DNA from: Camellia lanceoleosa | Taxonomy: Eukaryota; Streptophyta; Magnoliopsida; Ericales; Theaceae | Assembly (NCBI GenBank): GCA_025200525.1 | Contig: CM045761.1 | Span: 139,068,223-139,132,222 of the forward strand | Direction of reading: 5' to 3' | Length of the DNA: 64,000 bases | Shown: piece by piece, positions 33,827 through 46,180 of the stretch | Layout of the letters: every line of letters starts with the position of its first letter | Numbering within the stretch: position 1 is the first letter of the stretch | Made by a program: the position numbers and the translations under genes | Notes under the pieces: model-generated | What the model saw: the letters and a program-made list of their open reading frames with translations, nothing else | What the model was told of the DNA's origin: nothing | Database searches by the model: none

Positions 33827-34433
33827 TGATTCTAATTTGGATCCAACCCATTTGATGTTTTCGATCTGGGTTTCATTGTCATATGTAGTTATCTATGTCT
33901 TGTTTCCCCTTATATCTCTTTGAATTTGGCTTTTGGAATGTGTTGATTGCGTTTGGAACAAGTTGGTAGCTTGTTTTTCAAACTTTTGTTGCCCAGCTTT
34001 TTGTTCCTTCGCTTGAGCGTCACTTCTTATGCTCGAGCGGTCTTTGTAAACCTCCAGTACTTTTGCAGGTCTGCAAAATTACTAGGAGTTTGTATTCTTC
34101 GCTCGAGCAGCAAAACTTCTTGCGCTGGAGCGACGGCCTCTATCTGTAAAACTATTGGGAGTTTATATTCTGCACTCGAGCGGTAAAACTTATTGTGTCT
34201 GGTCGCTCGAACGACACATCTTGTGCTCGAGCGAACTGTGCATATATCAGTTCGTAAATAGCCCTTTTTGAGTCACTTTTTCACCTCTTTCTCTCTCTCT
34301 AAAACTCATATATTTCGCTTAAATCCATCTAGATCCGTCAATCCTTTTCCCCATGTGCCTTTGTTAAAAAGATAGAGCTTGGCAAGGGCTCCGTTCTAAT
34401 CGGAGCAAAGTTGGTTTTTGGAGTCTTTGAGTT

Positions 34434-34485
<52 letters not shown>

Positions 34486-34620
34486 GTCTAGCTTGAGGCA
34501 GGGATATCTCCACTCTTTTTATGAGTTTTAACTTAACTATTTGTTATTTCTAAACAATATTACGATTTTGGAAAATTTGGAACAAACCTAGAGTTTTGGT
34601 TGAAAATCAAAAGAGGGGGT
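33827..34620 (+). mobile_element. 5' LTR of element 3, first part
   Basis: It starts tgattctaatttgg and matches the 3' LTR at 63434 onward nearly base for base (cccatttgatgttttcgatc, ttgtttccccttatatctct, ctcgagcg clusters, gtcactttttcacctc). It has a (CT)n microsatellite at 34438-34482. The homology stops at 'caaaagagggggt' (34620), where other DNA is inserted. Confidence 0.85.
34008..34235. repeat. CTCGAGCG palindrome cluster in the element 3 U3
   Basis: It contains cgcttgagcg, gctcgagcgg, cgctcgagcagc, gctggagcga, actcgagcgg, cgctcgaacga and gctcgagcga, about 20-60 bp apart, upstream of the transcribed-looking CT-rich stretch. The core CGCTCGAGCG is self-complementary. Confidence 0.88.
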
Positions 34621-35656
34621 TGTTAGGTCCCTACGTGTTGCCAATTCCACGAACAAACTTGTGTTTGAAAGTTGTATTTTTTTTCCTTTATTTTTGGCTT
34701 TCCCGCTCGAGCGGTGAAAGCTGCACCCGAGCGAAAAACTTACACTCTCTGTAATAACCCGACCCTCACACATGATTTTTGTTCTATTCTTAGCCCTCGA
34801 TTGGTACTTTTAAATGTTTACTGAAAAAGTTCATGAAAAAGTTTGATTAAGCAAGTGAAACCCATGTTTGTAGATGCCTATCTGTTTCTTAAGAAAACTA
34901 TCTATCACCACTAAAATATTTGAATTAGAAATTGGAAGCCTTAACAGCTTAATTATCTGAAATTGATAAGATATTCGTGATCAGCATAATTTTTAGGTAA
35001 TTTTAAGCATGTTTGTGAAATTTTAATTTTGAACTGATTAAACGATTCAATTTCGTCTTATATGTCATTAGTTATGAATGAATATATATATCTAAGGGAA
35101 GCCTCAAACTTAGAAATTGCACACATTCCTTGGGAGGAAAGGAAGAGAGGTCAAGAACAAGAGAGAATTGAAAGAATTGAAGCCAAGGTAGGTTGAATTT
35201 CTCTAACCTAATCCTCTTCCTCAATTTGACATAGGAAGCCCTTGATGTTGCATGAAGTTTTGGATGTGTGTGTGGTAAATACTTGGTAGAATAATCCCAT
35301 TATTTATGGAGTTTGGACTCAATTCAAGTTATTTATGAGAGTACCATCTTGTTTCCTTGTTTATTAAGTTGATATCCATGTTTATGTTATGTTTTTGGCA
35401 TACCTATGTTAAGTGTGTGAAGTTAGGAGGCTCAAGGATGAATTTATATTGTTGAATTTCAACTTTTGTTCTAATCAATTGAGTGTTGATCAAGGGCTTA
35501 ATTCAATTCAAATTAGATTAAATTATGATGTTGTACTTTTAATTTGAATGCTTTTGAATCATGACTTAGCATTTTAAAGTTTCAATTTAGGCCCTTTTAA
35601 ACACCCCCAAAAGAACCACATTTTGTAGCAAAATTCGAACTGAAGATGCAGAATCG

Positions 35657-35771
35657 CCGCACGTGCGGGAGTCATGGCCGCACGTGCGGGAGAAGAAGAG
35701 AAAGGGGGCTTCTGTTCTGCTTAAAAAGCACGTGCGGACCGCACGTGCGGGACTAGCCGCCGCACGTGCGG
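35657..35771. repeat. CCGCACGTGCGG palindrome array
   Basis: Perfect 12-bp palindromes lie at 35657-35668, 35678-35689, 35739-35750 and 35760-35771, with a 10-bp partial copy at 35728-35737. The core is CACGTG (G-box/E-box). Five sites in 115 bp is far above chance in this A+T-rich LTR. Confidence 0.95.
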
Positions 35772-36117
35772 CACATGTGGAAAAAAACGAGTTGCTTCAT
35801 TTTGCGTGTAGAGTTCTCCAATGTTGTCGAAATATATATTTGATGCCTTTTTGATGATGATTAATTCCTACGAAGTAAAGCGAATCAAAAAGGAATTTGA
35901 TGGAAGAAATGAACTAATGTGTGAATTTGAATGTGCACAGGGCACACTACGGACGGAACCAGCGCATCAGAACGACACTGTGAGTAGTAGTACCTATGTA
36001 AACGTTATGCACTTATGTTGATATGTTGAGACATGTAAGGCAACTATGTTAATGGTACAAGCATGTTATGTATCTATGCTATTGTTTAAGGTATGTTAAA
36101 CGTTTGTGAAGAAAAGA

Positions 36118-36330
36118 ACCTTACAAGGGCTTTATGCCATATTCAAGGGCCTTGTGCCACTTTCCAAGGGCTTTAATGCCAACATGTTTATAAGGGCTTC
36201 ATGCCACTTTCCAAGGGCTTTAACGCCAACAAGTTTCAAGGGCCATAGTGCCAACATGTTTACAAGGGTGTTATGCCGCATGTCCCAAGGGCTTCGTGCC
36301 ACCATTTTCAAGGGCTTATAGCCACCAAGT
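36118..36330. repeat. caagggctt tandem array
   Basis: About eight to nine units of 'caagggctttatgccacttt' type, with periods of about 20-30 bp, lie in the 3' half of the solo LTR. Confidence 0.85.
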
Positions 36331-37690
36331 TAAATTACAAGATTAGACCTAAGGCCATTATGTATGTAATACAGAATCAGACTAATGTATTGATATGTCA
36401 TCTTTTCAAGTTAAGTAATGTTTCATTTATGTATTACTATTCACTAAGCTCGGCTCACTCTCAGTTTTGTCTGTTTCTGTAGGTCACCCACCAGGTGGTC
36501 AATCCTAGCTCAGGATGCTGCTTCCTTTGGCCAACCTTTATGTGTCCAGGCACTATACCAAGCCACTTATTTTTGGTGAACTGGGAAGATGTTAGTTTAC
36601 GTATTGAGTGCCACCTAAAGTTATTATACATAACTCTCATGTTGTTTTTTTGTATACGCCCAATCATAGGGCTGGGACTGTAAATGTATGTGTATGTAAC
36701 TAATGTTCAGGGATCTAGTTTTTAACTATGTCTGTTTTAATGAAGTATATGATGCATGACATCCTGGCATATTAGAAATCGCTCAATGGTGTATGTCGTA
36801 TTTGTGTTATGTTCGTGTTTTTATGCTTCCGATAAGGCCCCATAGATTTGTATACCGGGTTTTGTATCCATTTATGAATAGGTCATGCCCAAATTTTTAG
36901 GGGCAAGTATGGGGTGTGACACTCTCAGTAGTTTGGCTTGTCTGCAAAAGTACTGGGCGATGTGTTGTTATGCTCGAGTGAACTTTCCTGTGCTCGAGCG
37001 TAGGTCCTTATTCAAAAACACATGTTTAAGCCACACCACTCGAGCAACCATTCATGCGCTCGAGCAGTGATCGCGGATTAGTTTGCTATAAAGTTGTGTT
37101 TCTGTCAGGTTTTAGAGTACGGCTTTCAGATTTTCTTTTTGGGGTTTTAGGGTTTCTTCTTGAAGTTATTTGTTAGTTTTCCTTTGATTTCTTTGTGAGT
37201 TAATTCATGGATCAAGAGAGTTAAATCAAAGGGTTGTTGGCTTGTTTTTATTAATACAAGAGTGTTGTTCTTCGGTGGATTCTGAAGATTCAAGCGTGGA
37301 GTATTCGAAGGAGTTCGAAGCTATGTGTGGTCGTTGATTCGACATAGATGTTGTGGATTCGACATCAAATTGATCAATTCCAAGACGAAGGTGGTGGTGA
37401 AAGAGATATAGATTGTGGAAGACAAATTAGCAGAGTTTGGGTAATTTGTTTGGTAAATTTGTATTCTTTCTTTCTTTCATAGTGGATTGATTAGTGGCGT
37501 TTTGCCTGTGATTTTTTAATCACAATTAAAGGTGCTCCAATTGTGGTTTTTCCATGTAAAAATCGGTTGTGTCGATTTATTATTTTTGAAGCAACAATCT
37601 AAATCACTTTCATATGTGCTAGATGATTTAGATTGTTAATTTTAATTGTTTGGGAATTATTGCAATTAATTCTAATCTAAATCATGAATC

Positions 37691-39065
37691 ACTTTGGTTT
37701 TTCAAGGGTCATTCAAATAAAATCTTGATAATGATTTTGATGTTGGAAATAATGTTGAGTTTGGTGGAAATGGTTGATTTTGATACTTGTGATTTTGGAA
37801 AGAAAATGAATTTTGCTCTAAATGCCTCAAATGTTGATTTTTGTATAAATAATGAAATTGATGTTGAAATTATGGAATTGGATTGATATTGGTGAGGATG
37901 GTAGAGTCGGATATATTTTATTACTCACCTCTTGAAATTGGAAAGTTTATCTTTACGGAATATTAATTATCTGTTTAGAAATATCTATTTTGGCTATCAG
38001 TGGAGGAATGCTATGATTGTTGTGGAAATCGCATGTGAATTATGAGAATTGAAACCATTTTTCTCAATCATTTGCATTGAGCATTATCTTACGCTTATAC
38101 ATTGGAAATGTTACCTTTTTGAGAATATGAGTGAATCTGGGAAGCAATTTTTGTTACATCAAATAAGTTGGCTTGTGTGTCCAGGGTGAAAGTCCCGAAA
38201 ACTGCGCGTATACATGGGTGTCAATCCCGCAGACGAAATTTTCGTGAAATAGCAATAGTAATGCTTGTATAGCCTACATTTACATGGGTCCCAATTTACG
38301 ATTTCCTCGATGCAATTTCCAGGAAAGGTTGTATTTGTTTTGAAACTCCCAGAGCATGATTCACTGCCCTATCATTTTACTCCAAAGGAAATGGTTTATG
38401 ATGTTATTATGGCATTGTATAGTTTAAAAAAAAAGATATAAAAATGTTTTGGCACAAACATTTCATTTGCATTCACCTTATAGCTTTGTTAAGATTTATA
38501 TACTGTGTTGGATTACTTCTACTGGGTTATGGCTCACCCTATGTGGTAAAAGCATTTCAGGTGCTAATGATATGCCTCCACCAAGGCAATAGCTTGGGAG
38601 GACCTGGAGCGAGAGCGTCTTTTGAGTATTTATTGTATTTGTTATTGTACAAGCCAAGGGCTTTAACTGTATTGGACTTAAGTTCACTTTTGTTGTAACC
38701 AATAACTATCTTGGAAAGTTGTAAGCCTTTAGAGCATTTGTTTATTTGTTTTACTTTCATATCTGTAGACGCGCCCGTGGGGGCTTCACTCTACAGTTCG
38801 GACTCGATTTGTGTCACGGTTCTAAATCTGAACCAAAGAGTCCAAATCCGGCAAATCGTTTGAGAAAACAGATTTTTTTGAAAAGTAGTGCCAAACATGG
38901 ACTGCTTTGCCAGATTACAGAGTCGCCACCTAAATATTTTTTAATTGGGAAATTTAGGAAACCCTGACTCAGTGCCGAAGGCCACATGTCCGTCATCACC
39001 AAAGTGGAATAACTATCTTGGAAAGTTGTAAGCCTTTAGAGCATTTGTTTATTTGTTTTACTTTC
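37691..39065 (+). mobile_element. 5' LTR of element 3, middle part
   Basis: The text runs parallel to 28500-29500 of the related LTR: attatggaattggattgata, tcagtggaggaatgctatga, tggctcaccctatgtggtaa and gatatgcctccaccaaggca. It continues, after element 2, at 57969. The last part (38701-39007) is present twice. Confidence 0.75.
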
Positions 39066-39314
39066 ATATCTGTAGACGCGCCCGTGGGGGCTTCACTCTA
39101 CAGTTCGGACTCGATTTGTGTCACGGTTCTAAATCTGAACCAAAGAGTCCAAATCCGGCAAATCGTTTGAGAAAACAGATTTTTTGAAAAGTAGTGCCAA
39201 ACATGGACTGCTTTGCCAGATTACAGAGTCGCCACCTAAATATTTTTAATTGGGAAATTTAGGAAACCCTGACTCGGTGCCGAAGGCCACATGTCCGTCA
39301 TCACCAAAGTGGTC
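38701..39314. repeat. 307-bp tandem duplication across the element 2 border
   Basis: Unit 1 (38701-39007) and unit 2 (39008-39314) are nearly identical. Each holds the last 63 bp of flanking chromovirus LTR (aataactatcttggaaagtt...catatc) plus the first 244 bp of the element 2 LTR (TGTAGACGCGCCCGTGGGGG...). So the LTR end and its flank occur twice, at 38764 and 39071. The two differ by one- or two-base homopolymer changes. Confidence 0.95.
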
Positions 39315-42300
39315 TTGGCTCGGGAGCTTGGGTACGATCGGGGAAGGTCAGCTATGAGCACCCCCTTTCGCCCGGTCCGAAGACCGGCCTCTACTAACCG
39401 TGATATCCGTTTTTGAAAACTTTATGCGTTCTTATTCCAATTATTAGCCTAGAATTACTATGTGATGCGCACAACACAAAAGTATAGACTAGATCGCCTA
39501 ATTTGGAAATAAACATTGCATATCCGTTTTGTCTCGAAAAACGTGTTAGATTTTGCTACTCGCAAGTAGGCTAAAATACGGATTTCAATGAGTTGTTCCA
39601 ACTCAGGCAATCCAACCTCCACCCACAGGCATTCAAACAGTTTATAACACATCAGCACTTAGCCGCATGGTAAGCCTACTATCATGGTAAACATTCACAC
39701 GCGTGCGATATGCTAAAGCCATAAACACTTACATCGTACTCCGCGCCAAAACAAGAAACTGGTTAGCAAACATGCATGACCTAGTTCATGTTAAGTGGCT
39801 AATGCGACACAGGCATAAATGTAATCTAGAGCAGGCTCGGCTAACCCTAAACATGGCATGTGAAATGCACTTCATTTGATACACGTATTCAATTTGGAAT
39901 TGAAAATGGCGATGCAGTTTGTATGATGTACCGAGCCCGGTGCATGTAAACAAATGCATGTATGCACGCATGCGTTGCATAAGGTATGCTAAAATAAGTA
40001 TGCCCTAATCTACCATAAGCAGGTAAATAAAAGGGTTAGAAAGAAATGGGGGTTGGAAGACATGCACCCACTCACACACACTTATTACAATTTGCCCTCG
40101 CTCGGAGGGACCGAAAGAATAATATACAGAACCGAATAAATAATTAACTATCCTAGCTAATTAAATATTACAAATTAATTAAATTAAATAAATAAACTAA
40201 TTAATCTATTTAAGCGATAAATGCCTCGGAAGGAGGGCTGACTGCCGCGTGTGTCCGGGATTCGCTCGGAACTGCACTGCCGTGCAAATGTGCCTCTGTT
40301 TCCTCTGCTCTCCTTCTCTGAAAATTCCCAAAACTTCAGGAGTGCCTCTCAGAGCACTGGGGAGCATCACCGGCTGAGGCAGGGAGCCACCGGCTGAAGA
40401 AGGAATCCACCGGCTCTGAATTTCATTATCATTGCCAAGAGGCAATGGCACTAAAGAGTGCCGATCGGCCTTTATCCTGCAGAACACCTGGCAATCGACA
40501 AAGAGAGGAAACCAAAGGCAAGGCAATGCAAATCAAAGCATGTATGCACCAAGCACATCCCTCATCATGCTATGGACTCAAGAGGGCATGTGCCTCGATT
40601 CCGGGACCACCAATCGCGCATTTCCATGCATGATGGCCCTAAGAACCAAGAGTGCAAATTTGATTTCAAATGCATGCAATGCAAACAATCAAACAAGGGT
40701 GCCAAACCTCTATCATACTTCACTTCAAGAGGCTTAACATACATGCAAATGTGATGCAACCCTAAGCATGTTATCTATTATGCCAAATGAACAATGTGAT
40801 GCACTTGTGCAAGGCTTACAAGCAAGCATGCAAAACAATGAAATGATGGGCTTTAGACATGAATTAGGCAACTCCTATAGGCCTAAAATCAGTGGCCAAA
40901 GTGCCTAGAAAATGAGACCAAATGCCCACACACACATGCAAGTGTTAAGGCTCAAGACTTAGGCATTCAAAAGCAACTCTCATGCATACTTAAAGAGGCC
41001 TAACATGGACAACTAACATGCATTTAAAGCTCTGAAATTCATGTTAAACATGATGCCAAATCATGCAATGAAGCATGCCAAACAAAGCATGCAAATGGCC
41101 TAGGCTTAAAGCAAGTCAATAGGGCATTAAACCACACTTGGCACAAACACATATGGCATGCACTTAACAACCAAAAATAGGTTCTTAGCATGTTAAAGCA
41201 AGGCCAAAGAGCTACTTAGATGGTATCTAAGAGTCATTAAACTAAAGGCATGCATTGAAGCCAAAACATGGAGCATACAAGACATACTCTTAAAGCATTA
41301 ACAAGGCCACTAAGGCAATCAAACAAGCATGTATGAAGGACTGAAATGGCATGCTAGATGGTTCCAATCATCAAAAACAAAGCTAGAATAGCATACCACA
41401 TATTCGTGCTTTTGAGGCTAACAAGCCAAACACAAAGAGGCTACCAAATTCATGCTAAGATTGGCCAAAATAGCTATGGACAGAGCTAAATCATGGCAAA
41501 ATAAACACAAGCTTCACAAACCTAAGCTTAAAACATGCTAGAAACTAAGGCAAACAACCTAGGCATGTTAAGGCATAAAAGAGGCATTACAAGGCAACTA
41601 TACTAAGCATGTATAGGAGGCCAAAACCAACTTGAAAACATGTTATATCATGATAATATAAGCATGGAAAACAAGTCAAACATGCTCAATACACACTCAA
41701 GCATGGGGCTCTCTCAAGAAGCAAAACTTGCCCTTTTCAAGGACATCAAGGAGAGGGTGGCCCTCTCCTTTCTAGGACTTTATGGCACCATCTCCACCAC
41801 TGAAATCCCTCAAGATTTCAGTGGTGGAGAAATCACACAAGTCCCGGATCTCTCCAAAATAGCACAAAAAGTGACCCTTTTCAAGGTCTAAAGGGGGTCA
41901 AACCTCCCCAAACCACAAAACACTCTTAATGAATAATGAAGAGGACTTAAAAACAGAGATTTTATGTGTTAATCACTAAGCACAAAAACTGTTTTAAACT
42001 AGGTAAAAATGGAGTGCAAAAATGGGGAATAAAATGCAAGTTTCTCACCCTTGTTGACTATCTTCACAAGAGTTGATGTTGTTGCTTCCTTGAGCTCCAA
42101 ACCAGCCAAAAATGTCAAGAACCAACCTTTGGAACCTCAGAACCAAGAGAAAGGTGGAACTCTAGGTGTTTTAGTGCAATAGTGTGAACTAAACACCTAG
42201 TGTACTAAGAGAAAAAGAGAGATATGATATATGTATCTAACTTAACCCTAAAAACCAGAGCTCCAGCTCTCTAACAATGGCTAATGCTCTGAAAAATGCT

Positions 42301-42765
42301 CACCCTAAGTCAAGAGGAGAGCTTTCCTCTTATAGTACTTGTAACCTTACAAGCTAAGCAAACAAGACCTCATCCCTCCATACACGTGTATGGAGGGAAG
42401 CAATGCTCAAATGCGAAAATATCTCGGAAAGCAAGTGCAGTCAATTTGGGCAAATTGGTCATTTCGCCCAAAATAGTGCCGACCGGCACAAAATAGTGCC
42501 GGTGACAACTACAGACGGCCGGTGGCCTCTAGCCACAGCCGGTGGTGTGTGGGGATGCCTCATAAAGCATTCCCTGCCCTTCCAAGGCAAATCACAAGTG
42601 TCTGGTGCAAAACCAAACACAAACGGTCGAGTTCGGAGGTCCTGAGGCACGGCGCGCACAGCCGAGAACTCCGGGAACTCCAAGCGAACACAAACATGGA
42701 TAATCACCGAGTGTTCCAGCGGTGACGTCCATGTCTTGAGGACGGTCAAAAAGGGGGTGTCTCTG
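39071..42765 (-). mobile_element. 3' LTR of element 2
   Basis: 3,695 bp on the minus strand, from gacacccc at 42765 to ACGCGTCTACA at 39071. The expected terminal TGTAGAC is changed to CAGAGAC. It contains the GGCCGG clusters at 42475-42545 and 40360-40470 and the hairpin pair at 41748-41830. Its middle (39800-41600) matches the 5' LTR at 54970-56790. Confidence 0.9.
41748..41830 (-). other. leader hairpin pair in the 3' LTR of element 2
   Basis: Hairpin 1 arms are 41791-41807 and 41814-41830 (17 bp, perfect). Hairpin 2 arms are 41748-41757 and 41761-41770. Compared with the solo LTRs, both arms of hairpin 1 have changed together near the base of the stem (tcctcaccact/agtggtgagga against tctccaccact/agtggtggaga). 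Confidence 0.9.
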
Positions 42766-42778
42766 ATTGCCCTCTTTG
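42766..42778 (-). other. polypurine tract of element 2
   Basis: On the minus strand it reads caaagagggcaat directly before the 3' LTR. It aligns with aaagaggggcaac before the 3' LTR of element 1 at 18168. Confidence 0.75.
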
Positions 42779-44415
42779 TGAGAACTTCGAAAGTCATAAC
42801 AATGACGGGAGTGAATGTCAAAGCCCAGAGACGACCCATTTTTGACAAGGCCGAGGACTTGGACAAACATACAAAGCGCAAATGGTTGAACTCGCAAGCT
42901 GCCTACGTATCCCTTTAGGAATCAAACCGGCGTAGTTCATGCAGCACACATGCCAAGGATAAGATATCGCCGTGGCAGGGGCAAAATGCAACTGAAAAAT
43001 GCAAGAAGCCGACCATAACTTATGATCATGCAAAGAAAGCTGTAATGAAGCATACATGCGACAGTTATAAGCTAACATGCAACAGTCTACACTACAATGT
43101 AGAAAGGATGTAAGAGAATTATGAAATTCTCAAAAGCGTCTCACACGGAGGATACAATACTGTATGCTCGCTTGGGTTGCACCGTGATAAATGAACCGTA
43201 CATACAATATCGTGCACGAAAAGAAAGCAAACTTAACAGTACAATATTGTTAGCAACAATGCATGACAATGCAATGAAGTGCAAAACAATGCAATGATAT
43301 GCAATTGAATCTAAATGTAATGCAAATGATATGCAAAACTACAAAACAAATATATACAATGCAAATACTATGCAATGTAATATGCAATGCAATTGAATCA
43401 TGATTCAATCACGGCGGTTGAAACCACACAAATGTCAAGGAGATTGATGGAAGTAACAAGTCCGGTGTCCCATAGAGCGATGTCGATCTATGGGGAATAC
43501 GTGTCCCATAGAACGATGTCCGATCTATGAGTAATACGCACGGATACAAGAACAGATATTGAGTGGATTGACATAAGTGGGGAAACGATCCGCTGGGGAT
43601 TGGATAATAATCCTAATGCCGGATGCAATAATTACAATACAATGTAATGGAAATGGATACAATGGATATGGCACGCGGGCCAAACCGTATTTTGCCTAGG
43701 AAAGGCATGTACACGTACAAGCCATGTCTAGCACAGAACTTCTGCATACAGAACTGTGCTTCGACGTGAAAAGTAAGGGCACATACCAGACCAAGCTCAA
43801 CAAGGAAAGGCGCGAGCCATAGATGGGAGATGATGCAGTGGAATGCATGCAAGCTATAATGCAATGGAAATGGATATCTACAGAGAATGCATGACATATG
43901 CACTACACTACAAGGATGATGCATGACATATGCATGTTTTGTTTTGTTTTGTTTTTGTTTTGAAATGCATGACATATGCAATAGTATTAATGATGCATGA
44001 GATGCATTTTTTTTGAATTTTGAATTTTTGAAAGTGCATGGCATATGCAATAGTATTTACAATGAAATGCATGATAAATGCAATGTGGTGCAATGGCTAC
44101 GATTGCAGTTTTCCCTATTCTACCAACGGGGTGATATACTAGGTTGGTTCAGTATCCAGAATCGAGGCGTAAACACGCCGCCTCAACCTATGGGGTTTCC
44201 ATACAGATTTCAAGCCGAGGGTACACCCCCTGGGTATTTAAACCAGACTTTAGTCTCGGAAATTCCGAACCTTTGCGTTCTAGGCATAAGCCATTCAAAC
44301 TCTAGTTTTCACCGTCCCCATTGGTCTCCTAGGAACTCACCGCTAAACGCAGACGGTGGCTTTACCAGACACCGAAAAGTCGTTCGACACGACAAACACC
44401 AAAGGAATTGCACCT
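42779..44415 (-). other. element 2 3' untranslated region, no gene
   Basis: The part 42779-42960 is conserved with element 1 (13996-14358 and 18097-18167). From 43200 to 44100 the sequence is low-complexity, rich in 'aatgcaatg', 'gcatgacatatgca' and poly-T/A tracts. Nothing that looks like a coding region or RNA gene is seen. Confidence 0.6.
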
Positions 44416-44870
44416 TGAGAGGATTTAAGGTCTCCTAGACCGGGCGTTTAAGGTCTCGCCCAGACGGGCAACGCGATGAAATGCGCAAAACAACGCTTTG
44501 AAATGCATGCAAAATGCAATGAGGTGCACCTTAATGCAAAGGTTTGCACCTCCCGAGGATTTAAGGTCTCCTAGACCGTGCGTGTTTCAAAAGATGGAAA
44601 ATGGAGTGCAATGGATGAAATGCATGCCAAATGCAATGAGTTTAAGGTCTCCTAGACCGTGCGTGTTTCAAAAGAATGGAAAATGAAGTGGAATGGGGGT
44701 GTGCGCCAAACGGCGCGATGAAATGCATGCCAAATGCAATGAGGGGCAACTTTAGTGCACCGAAGGTCTTGCACCTCCCGAGGATTTAAGGTCTCCCAGA
44801 CCGTGCGTGTTTAAGGTCTCGCCAGACCATGCGCGTGTTTTCGGTCCCGCCGGACCCGGGGGGGCAACTG
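44416..44870. repeat. degenerate repeats with 'ttaaggtctcctagaccg'
   Basis: The 18-mer ttaaggtctcctagaccg or close variants occur at about 44426, 44561, 44641, 44786 and 44811, mixed with gatgaaatgcatgccaaatg. Periods vary from about 25 to 145 bp. A further copy lies at about 45207-45250. Confidence 0.8.
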
Positions 44871-44934
44871 TTACACAGTACTCAAGTGCATGTAATGCAA
44901 ATGAGATGCGCATGAGACGTGCGTGTCTCAAAAG

Positions 44935-45174
44935 ATGGAAAATGAAGTGCAAAACGAGGCGTACGTGCCTCGAGATGCGATGAAATGCGAAATGAGGCAC
45001 ACGTACCTTATTTGATGGAAAATGAAGTGCAAAATGAGGTGTACGTGCCTCGAGATGCAATGAAATGTGAAATGAGGCACACGTGCCTCATTTGATGGAA
45101 AATGAAGTGCAAAACGAGGCGTATGTGCCTCGAGATGCAATGAAATGTGAAATGAATGTGAGGAGGTACACCTT
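44935..45174. repeat. 80-bp tandem repeat, three units
   Basis: The start 'atggaaaatgaagtgcaaaa' occurs at 44935, 45015 and 45095, an exact 80-bp period. Each unit holds two facing gaggc..acgtgcctc motifs. The array takes the place of the 46-bp array of element 1. Confidence 0.95.
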
Positions 45175-45649
45175 AATGCACCGAAGGTCTTGCACCTCCC
45201 GAGGATTTAAGGTCTCCTGGACCGTGCGTGTTTTTGGTCCCGCCGGACCGTGCGTGTTTAAGGTCTCGCCAGACCCGTATGGGGCATGAAATGCAAAACG
45301 AAGCGCGTGAGGTAGCACACCTCACGGGACTCAAGATGAAATGCAAAATGAGGCAGTATGACACGCATGCCATATGACAATGCAAAACGGTGCAAGTCTC
45401 AAGGGACGTGCAAGATGGCGTGATACGATACGCCGGGAAATGCGATGGATGGGCGTAACGCACACGGGGCAACTTTTGAATCTCTGTAAATGACAAAAGG
45501 ATACAAAAGGATACAATCTCTGCTTGAATTTGAGTGCCACGCACAGTAGAGACGGTCCGAAGTCAAAACGGAGGCCGGTTGAGCATCGGGGATACATTTT
45601 CTTGTACTTTCTTGAGCTATGAAGACCCAAAACCCCTCAACTTGCCTAA

Positions 45650-46180
45650 AAATGGCCTTGGGAACACCACCGGCTGGGCGGGGTGGTCACCGGCTACCAC
45701 CGGCCGCATGAAATCATCTATCGGCACAAAAATGTGCCGACCGGCACAAAATAGTGCCGACCGGCCAAAAATGACTGATCGGGGGCAGTTTTGCCATTTT
45801 GCCTCGGGTTTTATAAAATAGGGTTCCCAAACCCTATTTTCTTCACTTCAAGCCGCCGAAAATCTTTGCTCTCTCTCTCTAGAGTATTTTCGACCCTCGA
45901 TCCTCGCATTTTCTCGCGTTTTACGTCATTTTCGTCGTCCGATTCGCGAATACCTTCGCGTTTCGAACACTTTGAACCGAACATTTCTCCATTTCGGTAT
46001 TCCTTTCGCTATTTTCGCCTTTTCGGGACTTGTTCCCCTCGATTTTCTCTTCATTCTTGTGTCTTTTCACATTCCGACCCTTCCGGCCATTTCCGACCCT
46101 CTCGGGGTTGACCTTCTCGGTTGACTTTTTGTATTCCGGCCCATTTTTCGTTTCCCGGCCATTTTCTTGCTACCACTACC
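45650..46180 (+). promoter_or_regulatory. promoter region of the element 2 PMD gene
   Basis: A CCGGC cluster lies at 45667-45770 (caccaccggctggg, ccaccggccgcatg, tgccgaccggcacaaaatag, ccgaccggcc), followed by TATAAAATA at 45812-45820, CT-rich leader (ctctctctctctag at 45870-45884) and the ATG at 46181. The motif tgccgaccggcacaaaatag is also present in the U3 of the 3' LTR at about 42477. The order mirrors the element 1 PMD gene. Confidence 0.7.

Larger units (their letters stand above)
34750..36921 (+). mobile_element. Ty3-like solo LTR, 2,172 bp, TSD ctctc
   Basis: It begins TGTAATAACCCGACCCTCAC and ends GGGGTGTGACA, with ctctc on both sides (34745-34749 and 36922-36926). It carries TATA-like tatatatatc near 35083, five CCGCACGTGCGG palindromes (35657-35771) and a repeat array at 36118-36330. 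There is no coding region or PBS, so it is a solo LTR. Which internal element it came from cannot be told here. Confidence 0.92.
34621..37690 (+). mobile_element. Copia-like LTR or diverged insert, boundaries uncertain
   Basis: The sequence starts tgttaggtccctacg and, apart from the nested solo LTR at 34750-36921, contains CTCGAGCG motifs at 34703-34735 and 36975-37065. Text typical of plant Copia LTR ends follows (ttcttcggtggattctgaag, caattgtggtttttccatgt). Homology to the element 3 LTR resumes loosely after about 37690. I cannot find a clean target duplication, so the type and the right end are weakly supported. Confidence 0.35.

Noticed and set aside
34438..34482. (CT)n tract as a special regulatory element
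   Set aside because: A simple microsatellite expansion of the CT-rich leader that is shorter in the sister LTR near 63895-63940.
34621..37690. Clean Copia solo LTR with target duplication
   Set aside because: The start tgttagg fits, but no matching end or 5-bp duplication could be found, so it is listed only as a low-confidence region.
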